64,000 nt of DNA, taken from positions 116,699 through 180,698 of the forward strand of contig NZ_JAHEBV010000001.1 of NCBI RefSeq assembly GCF_024642085.1, in the 5' to 3' direction. The DNA is from Novosphingobium sp. Lineage in GTDB: Bacteria; Pseudomonadota; Alphaproteobacteria; Sphingomonadales; Sphingomonadaceae. Every line of letters begins with the position of its first letter. Position 1 is the stretch's first letter. A model generated the notes under the pieces. It was not told where the DNA came from. It saw only the letters and a program-made list of their open reading frames with translations, and did not search any database. Of this stretch, positions 20,925 to 29,363 are shown one piece after another. The position numbers were made by a program, and so were the translations under genes.

Positions 20925-21937
20925 AGCTTGCAACACTTCCCGGCAGCGGGCGCGATGGTCAATTGGCAGTGGTCAGCGAGGACCTCCACTGGTGCGCGCA
21001 GGCAAGCCACATCGTGCCGACGCTTCAGGCGGCGCTGGACGACTGGGATCGGCACGAACCGGCGCTGCGCGCTCTGGCGATGGAGGTTGCGCACGAATCC
21101 ATTCCGCTGGAACGTTTTCATGAGCGTGAAGCGCTGGCCCCGCTGCCGCGCGCGTTCCAGTGGGCCGATGGATCGGCTTACGTCAATCACGTTGAACTGG
21201 TCCGCAAAGCGCGCGGTGCCGAACTGCCCGACAGCTTCTGGCACGATCCGCTGATGTACCAGGGCGGAAGTGATGATCTGCGCGGCGGTCGCGCCCCGAT
21301 CACCTTGGCAGACGAAACCTGGGGCTGCGACATGGAGGCCGAGATCTGCGTGGTCACCGGCGATGTGCCGCAGGGCACCGCTGCCGCCGCCGCGCTGGGT
21401 CATGTCCGTCTGGTCGGACTGGTCAACGACGTATCGCTGCGCAACCTGATTCCCGGCGAACTTGCCAAAGGCTTCGGCTTTGTCCAGTCCAAGCCCGCAA
21501 CGCATTTCTCGCCGGTTTTTGCGACACCTGACAGCCTGGGCGATGCCTGGTCGGGCGGCAAGCTCAACCTGCCGCTGATGGTCGACCTCAACGGTCAGCC
21601 GTTCGGCCGCGCCGAAGCGGGCGAGGAATGCACTTTCGATTTCGGCACGCTGATTGCCCATCTGGCCCGGACCCGAAACCTTGGCGCAGGCACTATCATC
21701 GGGTCGGGAACGGTATCCAATCGCGATCCTGATGGCTCGCCCGGACGCCCGGTCGGCGCCGGCGGGCGCGGCTACAGCTGCATCGCCGAACTGCGCATGG
21801 TCGAAACCATCGCCAGCGGAGCCGCAACGACGCCGTTCCTGCATTACGGCGATACCGTGCGCATCGAAATGAAGGACCGCACTGGCCATTCGCTGTTCGG
21901 CGCGATCGAGCAGCAGGTCGTACCGCTGAAACAATAA
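20921..21937 (+). CDS. Fumarylacetoacetate hydrolase
   Basis: This 338-residue FAH-superfamily protein has a separate N-terminal domain (about 1-80) and the catalytic core with the metal ligands in CDMEAEICVVTG, LVNDVSLR and GKGF-like segments, ending at VVPLKQ. It hydrolyses fumarylacetoacetate to fumarate and acetoacetate, the last step of tyrosine degradation. It overlaps the MarR gene by four bases and follows maiA, a coherent two-step module. Homogentisate dioxygenase and 4-hydroxyphenylpyruvate dioxygenase are not in the window. A strong terminator begins immediately after the stop codon. Confidence 0.94.
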   Translation: MKLATLPGSGRDGQLAVVSEDLHWCAQASHIVPTLQAALDDWDRHEPALRALAMEVAHESIPLERFHEREALAPLPRAFQWADGSAYVNHVELVRKARGAELPDSFWHDPLMYQGGSDDLRGGRAPITLADETWGCDMEAEICVVTGDVPQGTAAAAALGHVRLVGLVNDVSLRNLIPGELAKGFGFVQSKPATHFSPVFATPDSLGDAWSGGKLNLPLMVDLNGQPFGRAEAGEECTFDFGTLIAHLARTRNLGAGTIIGSGTVSNRDPDGSPGRPVGAGGRGYSCIAELRMVETIASGAATTPFLHYGDTVRIEMKDRTGHSLFGAIEQQVVPLKQ

Positions 21938-21964
21938 GGCCCTCGCACCGTGAGTGCGAGGGCC
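21938..21964. terminator. Intrinsic terminator after fah
   Basis: An 11-bp perfect stem (GGCCCTCGCAC / GTGCGAGGGCC) with a CGTGA loop starts on the base after the fah stop and is followed by TGTTGC. It lies between convergent fah and tadC and probably stops transcription from both sides. Confidence 0.8.
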
Positions 21965-21998
21965 TGTTGCTGGTAAAGGTTGAGGTGGCGTCTGTTCG

Positions 21999-23015
21999 CT
22001 AGCTCTTGGTCCCCGGTGTTCCGCCGGCAAAGGCATCGGTGATCGAACAGGCCGCCGGGCCAAGGATCACAATGAACAGCACCGGCAGGATGAACAGAAT
22101 CAGCGGTACGGTCATGATCGCGGGCAGACGGGCGGCCTTTTCTTCAGCCCGCATCATGCGTTCGTTGCGGAACTCGGCCGACAGCACGCGCAGGGCAGAG
22201 GCCAGCGGCGTACCATAGCGTTCTGTCTGGATCATGGTGGTGACCACGCCTTTCACCGCGTCCAGGTCGACGCGGTAAGCCAGGTTTTCAAAGGCGTTGC
22301 GCCGCTCGGTCAGGAATGACAGTTCGATCGCGGTCAGCGCGAACTCGTCTCCCAGTTCGGGATAAGCGCGGCCCAGCTCCTTGGCGACACGGTTGAACGC
22401 GGCGTCGACAGTCAGGCCGGCTTCGGCGCAGATCACCAGCAGGTCGAGCGCGTCGGGCAGGCCCTTGCGAACTTCGTTGGTGCGCTTGTTCTTGATGTTG
22501 TTGATATAAAGGTCCGGTGCCTTGTAGCCCAGGATCGTCATGGCCGCGAACAGCGCGAACTTCTTGGTGGGTCCCCACGCCGGAAACACGTCCATTCCAT
22601 AAATCAGCGACGCTGCGATGCCGCCAAAAACGATCGGCAGGACCATGCGTGCAAAGATGACAGCGACGGCAAGCTCTTTCTTGCGGATACCAGCCTGGGC
22701 CAGCTTCTGCGTGACCGCAGCGACCTGGCTGGCCTGCAGAACCTTGAGCGACGACAGCGTGTCGCGCATCTTGTCGGTCGTTTCGTTCGTGCGAACGATC
22801 TTGGCCCGCTTTTTGGCCGACTGGGTGACGATGCCCGATTTCAGCTGATCACGGCGCTCATTCAGCGCCTTGACCCGCTTGGCCATCGGATCGCGAATGG
22901 TCACCGCGGTGTAGATGGCGAACATTACGGCCATGGCGGTCAGGGCGGCAAGCATGGTGCCGGCCCAGATGACATCGACGCCAAGCAGCGTCGGGCCGGG
23001 AGGTGTATTCAACAT
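21999..23015 (-). CDS. tadC: Tad pilus inner-membrane protein TadC (T2SSF domain)
   Basis: The 338-residue membrane protein has an N-terminal anchor (about 15-37), two central segments (about 120-165) and a C-terminal one near 310-330 (PLILFILPVLFIVILGPA). The type II secretion F domain spans about 175-310, including DALDLLVICAEAGLTVDAAF. Together with TadB it forms the inner-membrane platform for Flp/Tad pilus assembly. It is the distal gene of the cpaABCDE-tadBC cluster, 17 bases after tadB. Members are called CpaH in Caulobacter. Confidence 0.93.
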   Translation of the reverse strand: MLNTPPGPTLLGVDVIWAGTMLAALTAMAVMFAIYTAVTIRDPMAKRVKALNERRDQLKSGIVTQSAKKRAKIVRTNETTDKMRDTLSSLKVLQASQVAAVTQKLAQAGIRKKELAVAVIFARMVLPIVFGGIAASLIYGMDVFPAWGPTKKFALFAAMTILGYKAPDLYINNIKNKRTNEVRKGLPDALDLLVICAEAGLTVDAAFNRVAKELGRAYPELGDEFALTAIELSFLTERRNAFENLAYRVDLDAVKGVVTTMIQTERYGTPLASALRVLSAEFRNERMMRAEEKAARLPAIMTVPLILFILPVLFIVILGPAACSITDAFAGGTPGTKS

Positions 23016-23032
23016 ATCCTAATTCCTCCCGC

Positions 23033-24004
23033 TCAGATCTCGAAGCTGACCATCTTGCTCATGATAAATACGCCAAGGCTCATCCAGGTAAGGCCGCCCA
23101 GGCCCACCGCGATCAGGCGTTCATCGCTGAAAAATCCGCCGATGTAGCTCGGGTTGACGAACCAGATCAGGCCAAAGACGATGAACGGCAGCGAGCCGAC
23201 GATATAGGCCGAGGCCTTGGATTCAGAACTCATGGCCTTGATCTTGAGCTTCATCTGACCGCGCTTTCGCAGCACATCGGACAGGTTTGACAGCGTTTCC
23301 GCCAGGTTGCCCCCGGTTTCGCGCTGGATTGCCAGTGTGATGCAGAAAAAGCTGAACTCAGGCATGTTAAGCCGGTCGGCGGTGTCCTGAAGGGCGTCCT
23401 CCATGGTCTTGCCGATCTTGATCCGTTCGCTGATCGATTTGAACTCTTCACCCACCGGACCCGGTACTTCGGACGCGATGACGCCCAGTGTTTCGGTAAC
23501 CGGCAGGCCCGAGCGCAGGCCGCGAACCAGCAATTCGATTGCGTCGGGAAACTTCGTCGTAAAATTGACGTAACGCTTCTTGATCGCGCTGTTGACCACC
23601 ATGTGCGGAATGCCTGCGCCGACAACCAGTCCAAAGCCAAGCGACAGCATGGCTGCGCCCGTCTTGAGGTACATCAGCACACAGATGGCGAGCGCGATCC
23701 CGCCCGAGGCATAGAGGTAGTTGCTGAGCGTCCAGCCCTTGCCGGTCTGGTGCAACCGCAGCGACAAAGCCGCGATGCGCGATTCCGAACCGGCGATCTG
23801 GTGCATCCTGGGCTTGCGCTGGGCAACGGCCTTTTTCAGCTGCGCCTCGACGCGGTCGATGGTGCTTTCGGAATGGCGATAGCGGACCGCCTGGAGGCGG
23901 CGCGCGCTTTCCTTGGCTACCGACGGCCCGGAAAAGGCCATGTAGCCAAGTACCATGAACGCCATCAGGCCTACGGCCACTAGCAGGAGCTGGATAATGC
24001 CCAT
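23033..24004 (-). CDS. tadB: Tad pilus inner-membrane protein TadB (T2SSF domain)
   Basis: The 323-residue protein has an N-terminal segment (about 3-24), paired central segments (about 98-135) and a C-terminal pair. The T2SSF domain (about 160-290) contains FPDAIELLVRGLRSGLPVTETLGVIASEVPGPVGEEF, typical of TadB/CpaG. It is a platform component for pilus polymerisation and would normally be powered by the ATPase CpaF/TadA. That ATPase is usually encoded just upstream, but only 72 bases separate this gene from cpaE. Confidence 0.93.
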   Translation of the reverse strand: MGIIQLLLVAVGLMAFMVLGYMAFSGPSVAKESARRLQAVRYRHSESTIDRVEAQLKKAVAQRKPRMHQIAGSESRIAALSLRLHQTGKGWTLSNYLYASGGIALAICVLMYLKTGAAMLSLGFGLVVGAGIPHMVVNSAIKKRYVNFTTKFPDAIELLVRGLRSGLPVTETLGVIASEVPGPVGEEFKSISERIKIGKTMEDALQDTADRLNMPEFSFFCITLAIQRETGGNLAETLSNLSDVLRKRGQMKLKIKAMSSESKASAYIVGSLPFIVFGLIWFVNPSYIGGFFSDERLIAVGLGGLTWMSLGVFIMSKMVSFEI

Positions 24005-24076
24005 CTGCGTATCACGCCTTCCTTGTCAGGGCCGCCCGCCGCCCGCATCAGCGGGGGGCGAGTGGGCCGGTTCCGC

Positions 24077-25360
24077 TCAGGCGCTGGCCTTGGCGGTGGA
24101 CTTGTCTTTCTTCGGCAGCAGTGCCTTGAGGTCGAGCTTGCCGAGCAGCGAAGACTTGGCTTTGACGCTGTCATCAACGTAGTCGCCTTCGCCAACACCC
24201 ATGATCGATTTCGCGATGTCACGGATGACGCCGCCGGCTTTGCTGCTGCGGTTGGCATCGGCAAAGGTCTGGCCCAGCTTCGCCGCATTGACGGCTGCCT
24301 TGGCATCGAACGGGATCGTGAAACCGATCTTGCGTTCGACCGAGGCTTCGAAATCGGCCTTGGTGATTTCGGCCACGCCCGACTGGACACGGTTGGCAAT
24401 CACGATCGGCTGGACATGGGCGGCATTGGTCTTGAGCCACGACAGAATGCGGATCGCATCGCGCGCGCCGGCCAGAGTCATTTCGGTGGTCAGCAGGACC
24501 ACGTTCACGTCTGCCAGCAAGTGCGGGAAATTGATAAGCATGTTACGCGGCAGATCGATCACCGTCATTTCGAACGCCTGGCGGAACTCTTCTTCCAGCT
24601 GCACGAACGCGGCACCATCGGTCATCAGGGGCGAGTTCATCGGCGCTTCGGCCGACAGGATCGCCAGATGATCGTTGGCCCGGATCATCGCACGTTCGAT
24701 GAACAGTCCGTCGATTCGGCCCGGGTTTTCGATCGCATCGGTCAGGCCGCGGCCCGGTTCGAGATCCAGCGCCAGGGCGCCGGTGCCGAAGTGCACGTCA
24801 AGATCTAGCAGCGCAGTCGGCATCTTTTCGTCCGCGCTGAACAACCAGGCAAGCGATGTGGCCAGCGTCGATGCTCCCACGCCGCCGCGCGTCCCGATCA
24901 CCGCGGTCGAGATGTGGCGCTTGGCCACAGCCGGATCGTGCTGCTTGGGCGCGGCAAACACCGCCTGGGCGTTGATCAGCGCATCGCGCACTGCGCCGGG
25001 TGAAAGCGGCTTGAGCAGGTAATCGTGAATCCCGCTGGCGACCAAGTCGCGGTACAGGCGCACGTCATTGACCTGACCGACAGCGATCACGACCGTACCG
25101 GGTTCGCAAACCTCGGCCAGGGCGTTGATATCGGACAGCGGATCGCCGCTTTCCGAAAGGTCGACCATCAGGATGTTCGGACTGGCAGTGATTGACAGGG
25201 ACTGCACTGCATTGCGCAGGCCGCCCTTGTTGCACTTTTCAGGCTGCCAGCCCATCTCGATCACGACCGGGCGCAGCACATCAAGTGCGGCCTCATCGCA
25301 GATGAATGAGGCAAAGGCGTCGCGGTTACCGGGTGTGCCGGGCTTCCAGGGAGCGTTCAT
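24077..25360 (-). CDS. cpaE: Pilus localisation protein CpaE/TadZ (ParA-like ATPase)
   Basis: The 427-residue protein has an N-terminal receiver-like domain (about 20-135, lacking an obvious phosphorylation pocket) followed by a MinD/ParA ATPase: deviant Walker A GTRGGVGASTLATSLAW (about 152-168), LLDLDVHFGTGALALDLEPGRGL, and VIDLPRNM. CpaE/TadZ places the Tad secretion complex at a cell pole. The C-terminus ends in an Ala/Lys-rich tail (KKDKSTAKASA). The gene starts three bases after cpaD. Confidence 0.93.
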   Translation of the reverse strand: MNAPWKPGTPGNRDAFASFICDEAALDVLRPVVIEMGWQPEKCNKGGLRNAVQSLSITASPNILMVDLSESGDPLSDINALAEVCEPGTVVIAVGQVNDVRLYRDLVASGIHDYLLKPLSPGAVRDALINAQAVFAAPKQHDPAVAKRHISTAVIGTRGGVGASTLATSLAWLFSADEKMPTALLDLDVHFGTGALALDLEPGRGLTDAIENPGRIDGLFIERAMIRANDHLAILSAEAPMNSPLMTDGAAFVQLEEEFRQAFEMTVIDLPRNMLINFPHLLADVNVVLLTTEMTLAGARDAIRILSWLKTNAAHVQPIVIANRVQSGVAEITKADFEASVERKIGFTIPFDAKAAVNAAKLGQTFADANRSSKAGGVIRDIAKSIMGVGEGDYVDDSVKAKSSLLGKLDLKALLPKKDKSTAKASA

Positions 25361-25363
25361 GGC

Positions 25364-26017
25364 TTACTTCCCGTCCTTCGTGGATTCTTGCTTCAGACCG
25401 CCTTCGCCCGTGGGCTTGGCTTCGCGGTAGCTGTCGATCGCCTTGGTCGAACTCATCACGACCGTCTGGCCCGATCCGGCGGCACCCTTGATCAGGTGTT
25501 CAGGATCGGCGACCATTGCGGCCAGGTTTGAATTGCTGGCGCAGCCGTAGTTGGTGCTGGTGGCATTGTTCAGCGAGATGTCGGTCTTGCGCGACCAGTC
25601 CGGGCAGCCCGGAACCGATGCGCTTGACCGCGTCACCACGACGCGGACCGTGCCGGCGTTGACATACCCTGGCGTAACCGGAGCATCACCGCCGACCAGC
25701 ATGCCGAAGCGGCTGGCAACAGCCTCTACTGCAGCGCGGGTTGCGCCGCTGGCTAGCGGATCGTCGAGGCTGATCCGGTCGCCATAGCGCAGGTCCATTG
25801 CTTCGAACCAGCCCGCCAGCCGGCGTTGTTCGGGAAGCGAAAGCCCCCCAGGACCGGCGTTGACGTCAAGCGTGTAGTTGGTGCGTTCGACCACCGCCTG
25901 GTGGACCGATTCAAGACTGCGATTGCCGCCTACGACACCGCCACAACCACTAAGGGCCAAGCCGAGCGAGAGAGCGATGACCCCGCTGAGGGCCGTGCGA
26001 TTGATAGGATTACGCAT
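25364..26017 (-). CDS. cpaD: Tad pilus outer-membrane lipoprotein CpaD
   Basis: The 217-residue protein has a lipoprotein signal peptide (MRNPINRTALSGVIALSLGL, then ALSGC with Cys25) and the CpaD core including LSLPEQRRLAGWFEAMDLRYGDRI and SRKTDISLNNATSTNYGCASNSNLAAMVADPEHLI. CpaD acts as the pilotin-like partner of the secretin CpaC at the outer membrane. It lies 15 bases after cpaC and three bases before cpaE. No oddity was noted beyond the usual low conservation of the family. Confidence 0.9.
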   Translation of the reverse strand: MRNPINRTALSGVIALSLGLALSGCGGVVGGNRSLESVHQAVVERTNYTLDVNAGPGGLSLPEQRRLAGWFEAMDLRYGDRISLDDPLASGATRAAVEAVASRFGMLVGGDAPVTPGYVNAGTVRVVVTRSSASVPGCPDWSRKTDISLNNATSTNYGCASNSNLAAMVADPEHLIKGAAGSGQTVVMSSTKAIDSYREAKPTGEGGLKQESTKDGK

Positions 26018-26032
26018 GGGACTTCACCTCTC

Positions 26033-27622
26033 TCAGTTCAGGCTGAAGCCGGGAGCTGCATCCTTCGATGCATCCGCGGTCCGCGCCTTGCGCTTGCTTT
26101 TCTTGTCTTCCTTGGCCTGAGCCGGGGCTGCGTCGAGCATGCCGACCTTGGGGCCTGTTACGGCCGAGGGTGCGGTCGACGCGTGGGGCCGGTCAGCACC
26201 CGACTTGCCGTCGCTGTCCATGTGGCCCAGCAACTGCTGCAGCGTGTTGGCGTTTTGATAGCCATCTGTCGGCAGCTTGATGTCGTTCGCGTTGACCGGG
26301 TTCACCAGATAGGGCGTGACCACGATCACCAGTTCGGTTTCGCCGCGCTGGAAGTTGGTTGAGCGGAACAGCGACCCCAGGATCGGGATATCGCCGGCGC
26401 CGGGCATCTTCTTCAGCGTCTGCTGAGCAGAATTGCTCATCAGGCCGGCAATCATGAAGCTTTGCCCCGAACCCAGTTCGATCGTGGTTTCGGCGCGGCG
26501 CACGGTCAGTGCAGGAACCTGGAAACCGTTGAGCGTGATCGCTCCCTGGCTCGACAGTTCAGACACTTCCGGGCGGACCCGCATCGAGATGCGGCCATTG
26601 GCCAGAACCGTCGGGGTATAGGCCAGGCTGACACCGAACTTCTTGTATTCGACTGATGTCGTGCCCAGGCCCTGGCTGATCGGGATCGGGTATTCACCGC
26701 CGGCCAGAAACTCGGCCGTTTCGCCCGAAAGCGCGGTCAGGTTGGGCGAAGACAGTGACGTTACAAGGCCCAGGTTTTCCCCGATATCAAGGGCGCCCAG
26801 GATGTTCAGACCAAGCAGCTTGCCCATTCCGGCAATCGTGCTGACTCCACTCAAGCTGGTCACGTTGGTGCCTGGCTGGAGCACCAGCTGACCGGTGTTG
26901 GGATCCACTACATATCCTTGCACCGCACTGGTGCCGACACCAAGGGGCGCACTCGGGTTTGTGGAGAAGGTGCTGCCTGCGCCGCGACCCTGGGTCACGC
27001 CGAACTTGAAGCCACCCGTACCGTCGATCGACTGCAGATTGACACCCAGCTGGCGAACCAGCGTGCGGCTGACTTCGGCAAAGCGGACCTGCAGGTTGAC
27101 CTGCAGCGGGGTGGCCATTTTCAGGCGGGTAATCACGTTGGCTTCCTTGCCAACGAAGGCTGCGACCAGGCGCTGGGCCTCGGCTGCATCTTCGGGCGCG
27201 CCGACCGTACCGGTCAGCAGGAAGGTGTTGGTGCCCATGGTCGATACGGCAACCTTGGCGTCCGGCATGGCCAGTCGCAGCATCTGGTCGACGCTGTCGA
27301 TGTTCGAGCCGACGCGGACGTTGGCTGACCAGATCACATCGCCTGCCGCATTGCTGGCATAAACCGTGGTTTCACCGCCGGCCTTGCCGAACACATAAAG
27401 CTGACGCGGCGATTTGACCTGCACGTCGGCGATCTGTTCGTTGGCGACGAAAACATCGCTCATCGCGCCGGCGACGGTGACCAGCTGGCCGCGACCGATC
27501 GACAGGACAATTTCATTGGCCGGGCGTGAGACCGACTGTGCCTGGGCGGCGACCGCAGGCAGCAGGGCCAGCGGCGCGGCAAGGCACGCGGCAGTCAGTA
27601 ACTTGGTGACTAGGCGGTTCAT
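26033..27622 (-). CDS. cpaC: Tad pilus secretin CpaC/RcpA
   Basis: This 529-residue protein, counted from ATG 27622, has a signal peptide (MNRLVTKLLTAACLAAPLAL...AQAQS), pilus-type N-domains with the BON-like region (about 35-170) and a secretin channel domain with VPALTVRRAETTIELGSGQSF and MPGAGDIPILGSLFRS, the secretin signature. It forms the outer-membrane pore for Flp pili. An upstream ATG at 27673 is possible, but the chosen start gives a compact signal peptide and has AAAGG at suitable distance. It is preceded by cpaB and followed by cpaD. Confidence 0.94.
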   Translation of the reverse strand: MNRLVTKLLTAACLAAPLALLPAVAAQAQSVSRPANEIVLSIGRGQLVTVAGAMSDVFVANEQIADVQVKSPRQLYVFGKAGGETTVYASNAAGDVIWSANVRVGSNIDSVDQMLRLAMPDAKVAVSTMGTNTFLLTGTVGAPEDAAEAQRLVAAFVGKEANVITRLKMATPLQVNLQVRFAEVSRTLVRQLGVNLQSIDGTGGFKFGVTQGRGAGSTFSTNPSAPLGVGTSAVQGYVVDPNTGQLVLQPGTNVTSLSGVSTIAGMGKLLGLNILGALDIGENLGLVTSLSSPNLTALSGETAEFLAGGEYPIPISQGLGTTSVEYKKFGVSLAYTPTVLANGRISMRVRPEVSELSSQGAITLNGFQVPALTVRRAETTIELGSGQSFMIAGLMSNSAQQTLKKMPGAGDIPILGSLFRSTNFQRGETELVIVVTPYLVNPVNANDIKLPTDGYQNANTLQQLLGHMDSDGKSGADRPHASTAPSAVTGPKVGMLDAAPAQAKEDKKSKRKARTADASKDAAPGFSLN

Positions 27623-27674
27623 CGGTCGGCCTTTCGTGGCGGAGCGGTTGGCTGGTTTGGAAAGCATCGACATC

Positions 27675-28709
27675 TCAGCGGCTCCCCACGGATTCTTCAG
27701 TGGTAACCTTGCCGCGGGTGACGCGGACCACCGGGCCCGAACGGATCACCGCAGGACGGCCCGACGAGGCGCCGCCGAAAGACGGGCCCGAATAAGGCTG
27801 GAAGCTGGCCGTGGCGCGCTGCGCCTGGGCCTGGCTGGGCATTGAGCGGCGCTGGAAGCGCGACACATCGCCGCCGGTCACAAAGGTCGCACCGGCATCG
27901 ACCGGACGGTTGAGCGCCTGCGACAGGAACTTGTCCTCGTCTTCCTTGCTCATCCCGGCGGGTACCTTGACATTGCCGCCGGCGATTGCCCGATCAAGAT
28001 CGGCCTGGCTGTCAGCCAGGCTGCGCAGCGACAGGCTGAGCTTGCCGATGTTGTCCGCAACCGCGATCTTTTCAGCAAGCTTGGGCGTGACTTCCAGCGT
28101 AACGTTGCTGGCAGTCTTGACCACGGTCTTGCCGTTTTCGGTTTCGGTTTCGGTCGATTGGTCGGTGGCCAGGACGCGAAGGTTACGCACGATGGTTTCC
28201 GCCGTCTTCAGCGTATCGCCGCTGTCCGTGGGTTTGACCTGCTGCGTCAGCACCAGATCGACATGGTCGCCCGGGAAGATAAAGCCGGCAACGCCGGTCT
28301 GCTTGGATACCGGAATGGTCACGGCGCGCATGCCGGGGCCAAGCGCCGCTGCCAGGAAGCCGCGATCGCCGGGTTTGACCAGGGCGCCCTGGGTGACCGG
28401 CTGGCCGGCAGTGACCGGATAGCGGACCACAGTGCCAAGCAGCTTGTTCATGTCCGATTCGCCGTCAATGAAGTAGGCGTCCTGGATCATTTCCTTGGGC
28501 CACTGCTGATACGAAACCGAATCAGCGGTGATGATCGTGCCGACGGGCAAGGCGCGCTGGGCAACCAGGACCTTGGGACCCTTGGGCGCGACCTGTGCGG
28601 CCTCGGCCTTGGGAGCTGCGGCTCCGACAAACAGAGTGCGGGCAGCCAGAGCCGTGCCGATAGCCACGACCATTGCTCCCATCAGCAACATCAGCTTCTT
28701 TTTATCCAT
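27675..28709 (-). CDS. cpaB: Flp pilus assembly protein CpaB/RcpC
   Basis: The 344-residue protein has an N-terminal membrane anchor (MDKKKLMLLMGAMVVAIGTALAA), then the SAF domain (about 46-105: VLVAQRALPVGTIITADSV, PVTAGQPVTQGALV) and the RcpC/CpaB domain (GMRAVTIPVSKQTGVAGFIFPGDHVDLVL). CpaB stabilises the secretin and may contact peptidoglycan. It ends two bases before the longer possible cpaC start. A hairpin with a T-rich tail lies between cpaA and this gene. Confidence 0.93.
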   Translation of the reverse strand: MDKKKLMLLMGAMVVAIGTALAARTLFVGAAAPKAEAAQVAPKGPKVLVAQRALPVGTIITADSVSYQQWPKEMIQDAYFIDGESDMNKLLGTVVRYPVTAGQPVTQGALVKPGDRGFLAAALGPGMRAVTIPVSKQTGVAGFIFPGDHVDLVLTQQVKPTDSGDTLKTAETIVRNLRVLATDQSTETETENGKTVVKTASNVTLEVTPKLAEKIAVADNIGKLSLSLRSLADSQADLDRAIAGGNVKVPAGMSKEDEDKFLSQALNRPVDAGATFVTGGDVSRFQRRSMPSQAQAQRATASFQPYSGPSFGGASSGRPAVIRSGPVVRVTRGKVTTEESVGSR

Positions 28710-28733
28710 GGCTTGGCAAGCCCCCTTGAAAAC

Positions 28734-28758
28734 CCCGAAACGTTGAACCCGTTTCGGG
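28734..28758 (-). terminator. Terminator- or attenuator-like hairpin between cpaA and cpaB
   Basis: On the minus strand a 9-bp perfect stem (CCCGAAACG / CGTTTCGGG, loop GGTTCAA) is followed directly by GTTTTC. It sits 21 bases after the cpaA stop and 25 bases before the cpaB ATG. It may reduce read-through from cpaA, or protect RNA ends. Confidence 0.55.
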
Positions 28759-28778
28759 TAAATTGGTTAAAATCAGGT

Positions 28779-29279
28779 TCACTGCAGGCCGGTTGGCAAC
28801 TGCGATACGGCGATTACGTTGGAATATTGGCTAACCAGCACCCACAGCCCGGCGACGGCGATTGCCACACCGTAAGGAATGGCCACGCGGTCGCGCTGCC
28901 GGCGGGCGATGTGCCAGGCGCCAAACACGATGGTCAGCAGCAGGCCGACCAGTGCCATCACGATCAGCAACTGGGCGAACGAGTACGGCGCGATCCACAG
29001 CGCCAGTGCGGTCAACAGTTTGACGTCACCCCCGCCCATCCAGCGCATCGCGAACAGCGCGGCAAAAACCGCGAAAACTGCCACGGCCAAGCCGATTTGG
29101 TAAACGACGTCAGGCCACAGCGAATAGCCGGCGGCCCACCAGTACAGCGGAGCGACCAGCGCAATGGCGGCGTTGAGGGTGTTGTCGATCTGCCGGCGGC
29201 GAAGATCGGTAAACGCGGCAATAACCAGCGCGATTGCCAAGGCCCCCTGCAATAGGTAACGAAAATCGAAGTCCGGCAT
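28779..29279 (-). CDS. cpaA: Prepilin peptidase CpaA/TadV
   Basis: The 166-residue polytopic membrane protein has the A24 prepilin peptidase aspartates: Asp25 in FTDLRRRQIDN and Asp85 in GGGDVKLL. It lacks the cytoplasmic methyltransferase domain, as expected for Tad-type peptidases. It cleaves Flp prepilin and TadE/F pseudopilins at the inner membrane. It is the first gene of the cluster; no Flp pilin gene lies upstream, where a divergent hydrolase gene begins 84 bases away. Confidence 0.93.
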   Translation of the reverse strand: MPDFDFRYLLQGALAIALVIAAFTDLRRRQIDNTLNAAIALVAPLYWWAAGYSLWPDVVYQIGLAVAVFAVFAALFAMRWMGGGDVKLLTALALWIAPYSFAQLLIVMALVGLLLTIVFGAWHIARRQRDRVAIPYGVAIAVAGLWVLVSQYSNVIAVSQLPTGLQ

Positions 29280-29363
29280 GGTGCCCCCTGATCCCTTGGG
29301 GCGACGTGTAAAGGGCAGGGCTTACTAAATAGTAACCAGTCCCAAGAGGCCGGAATTAGGCAA

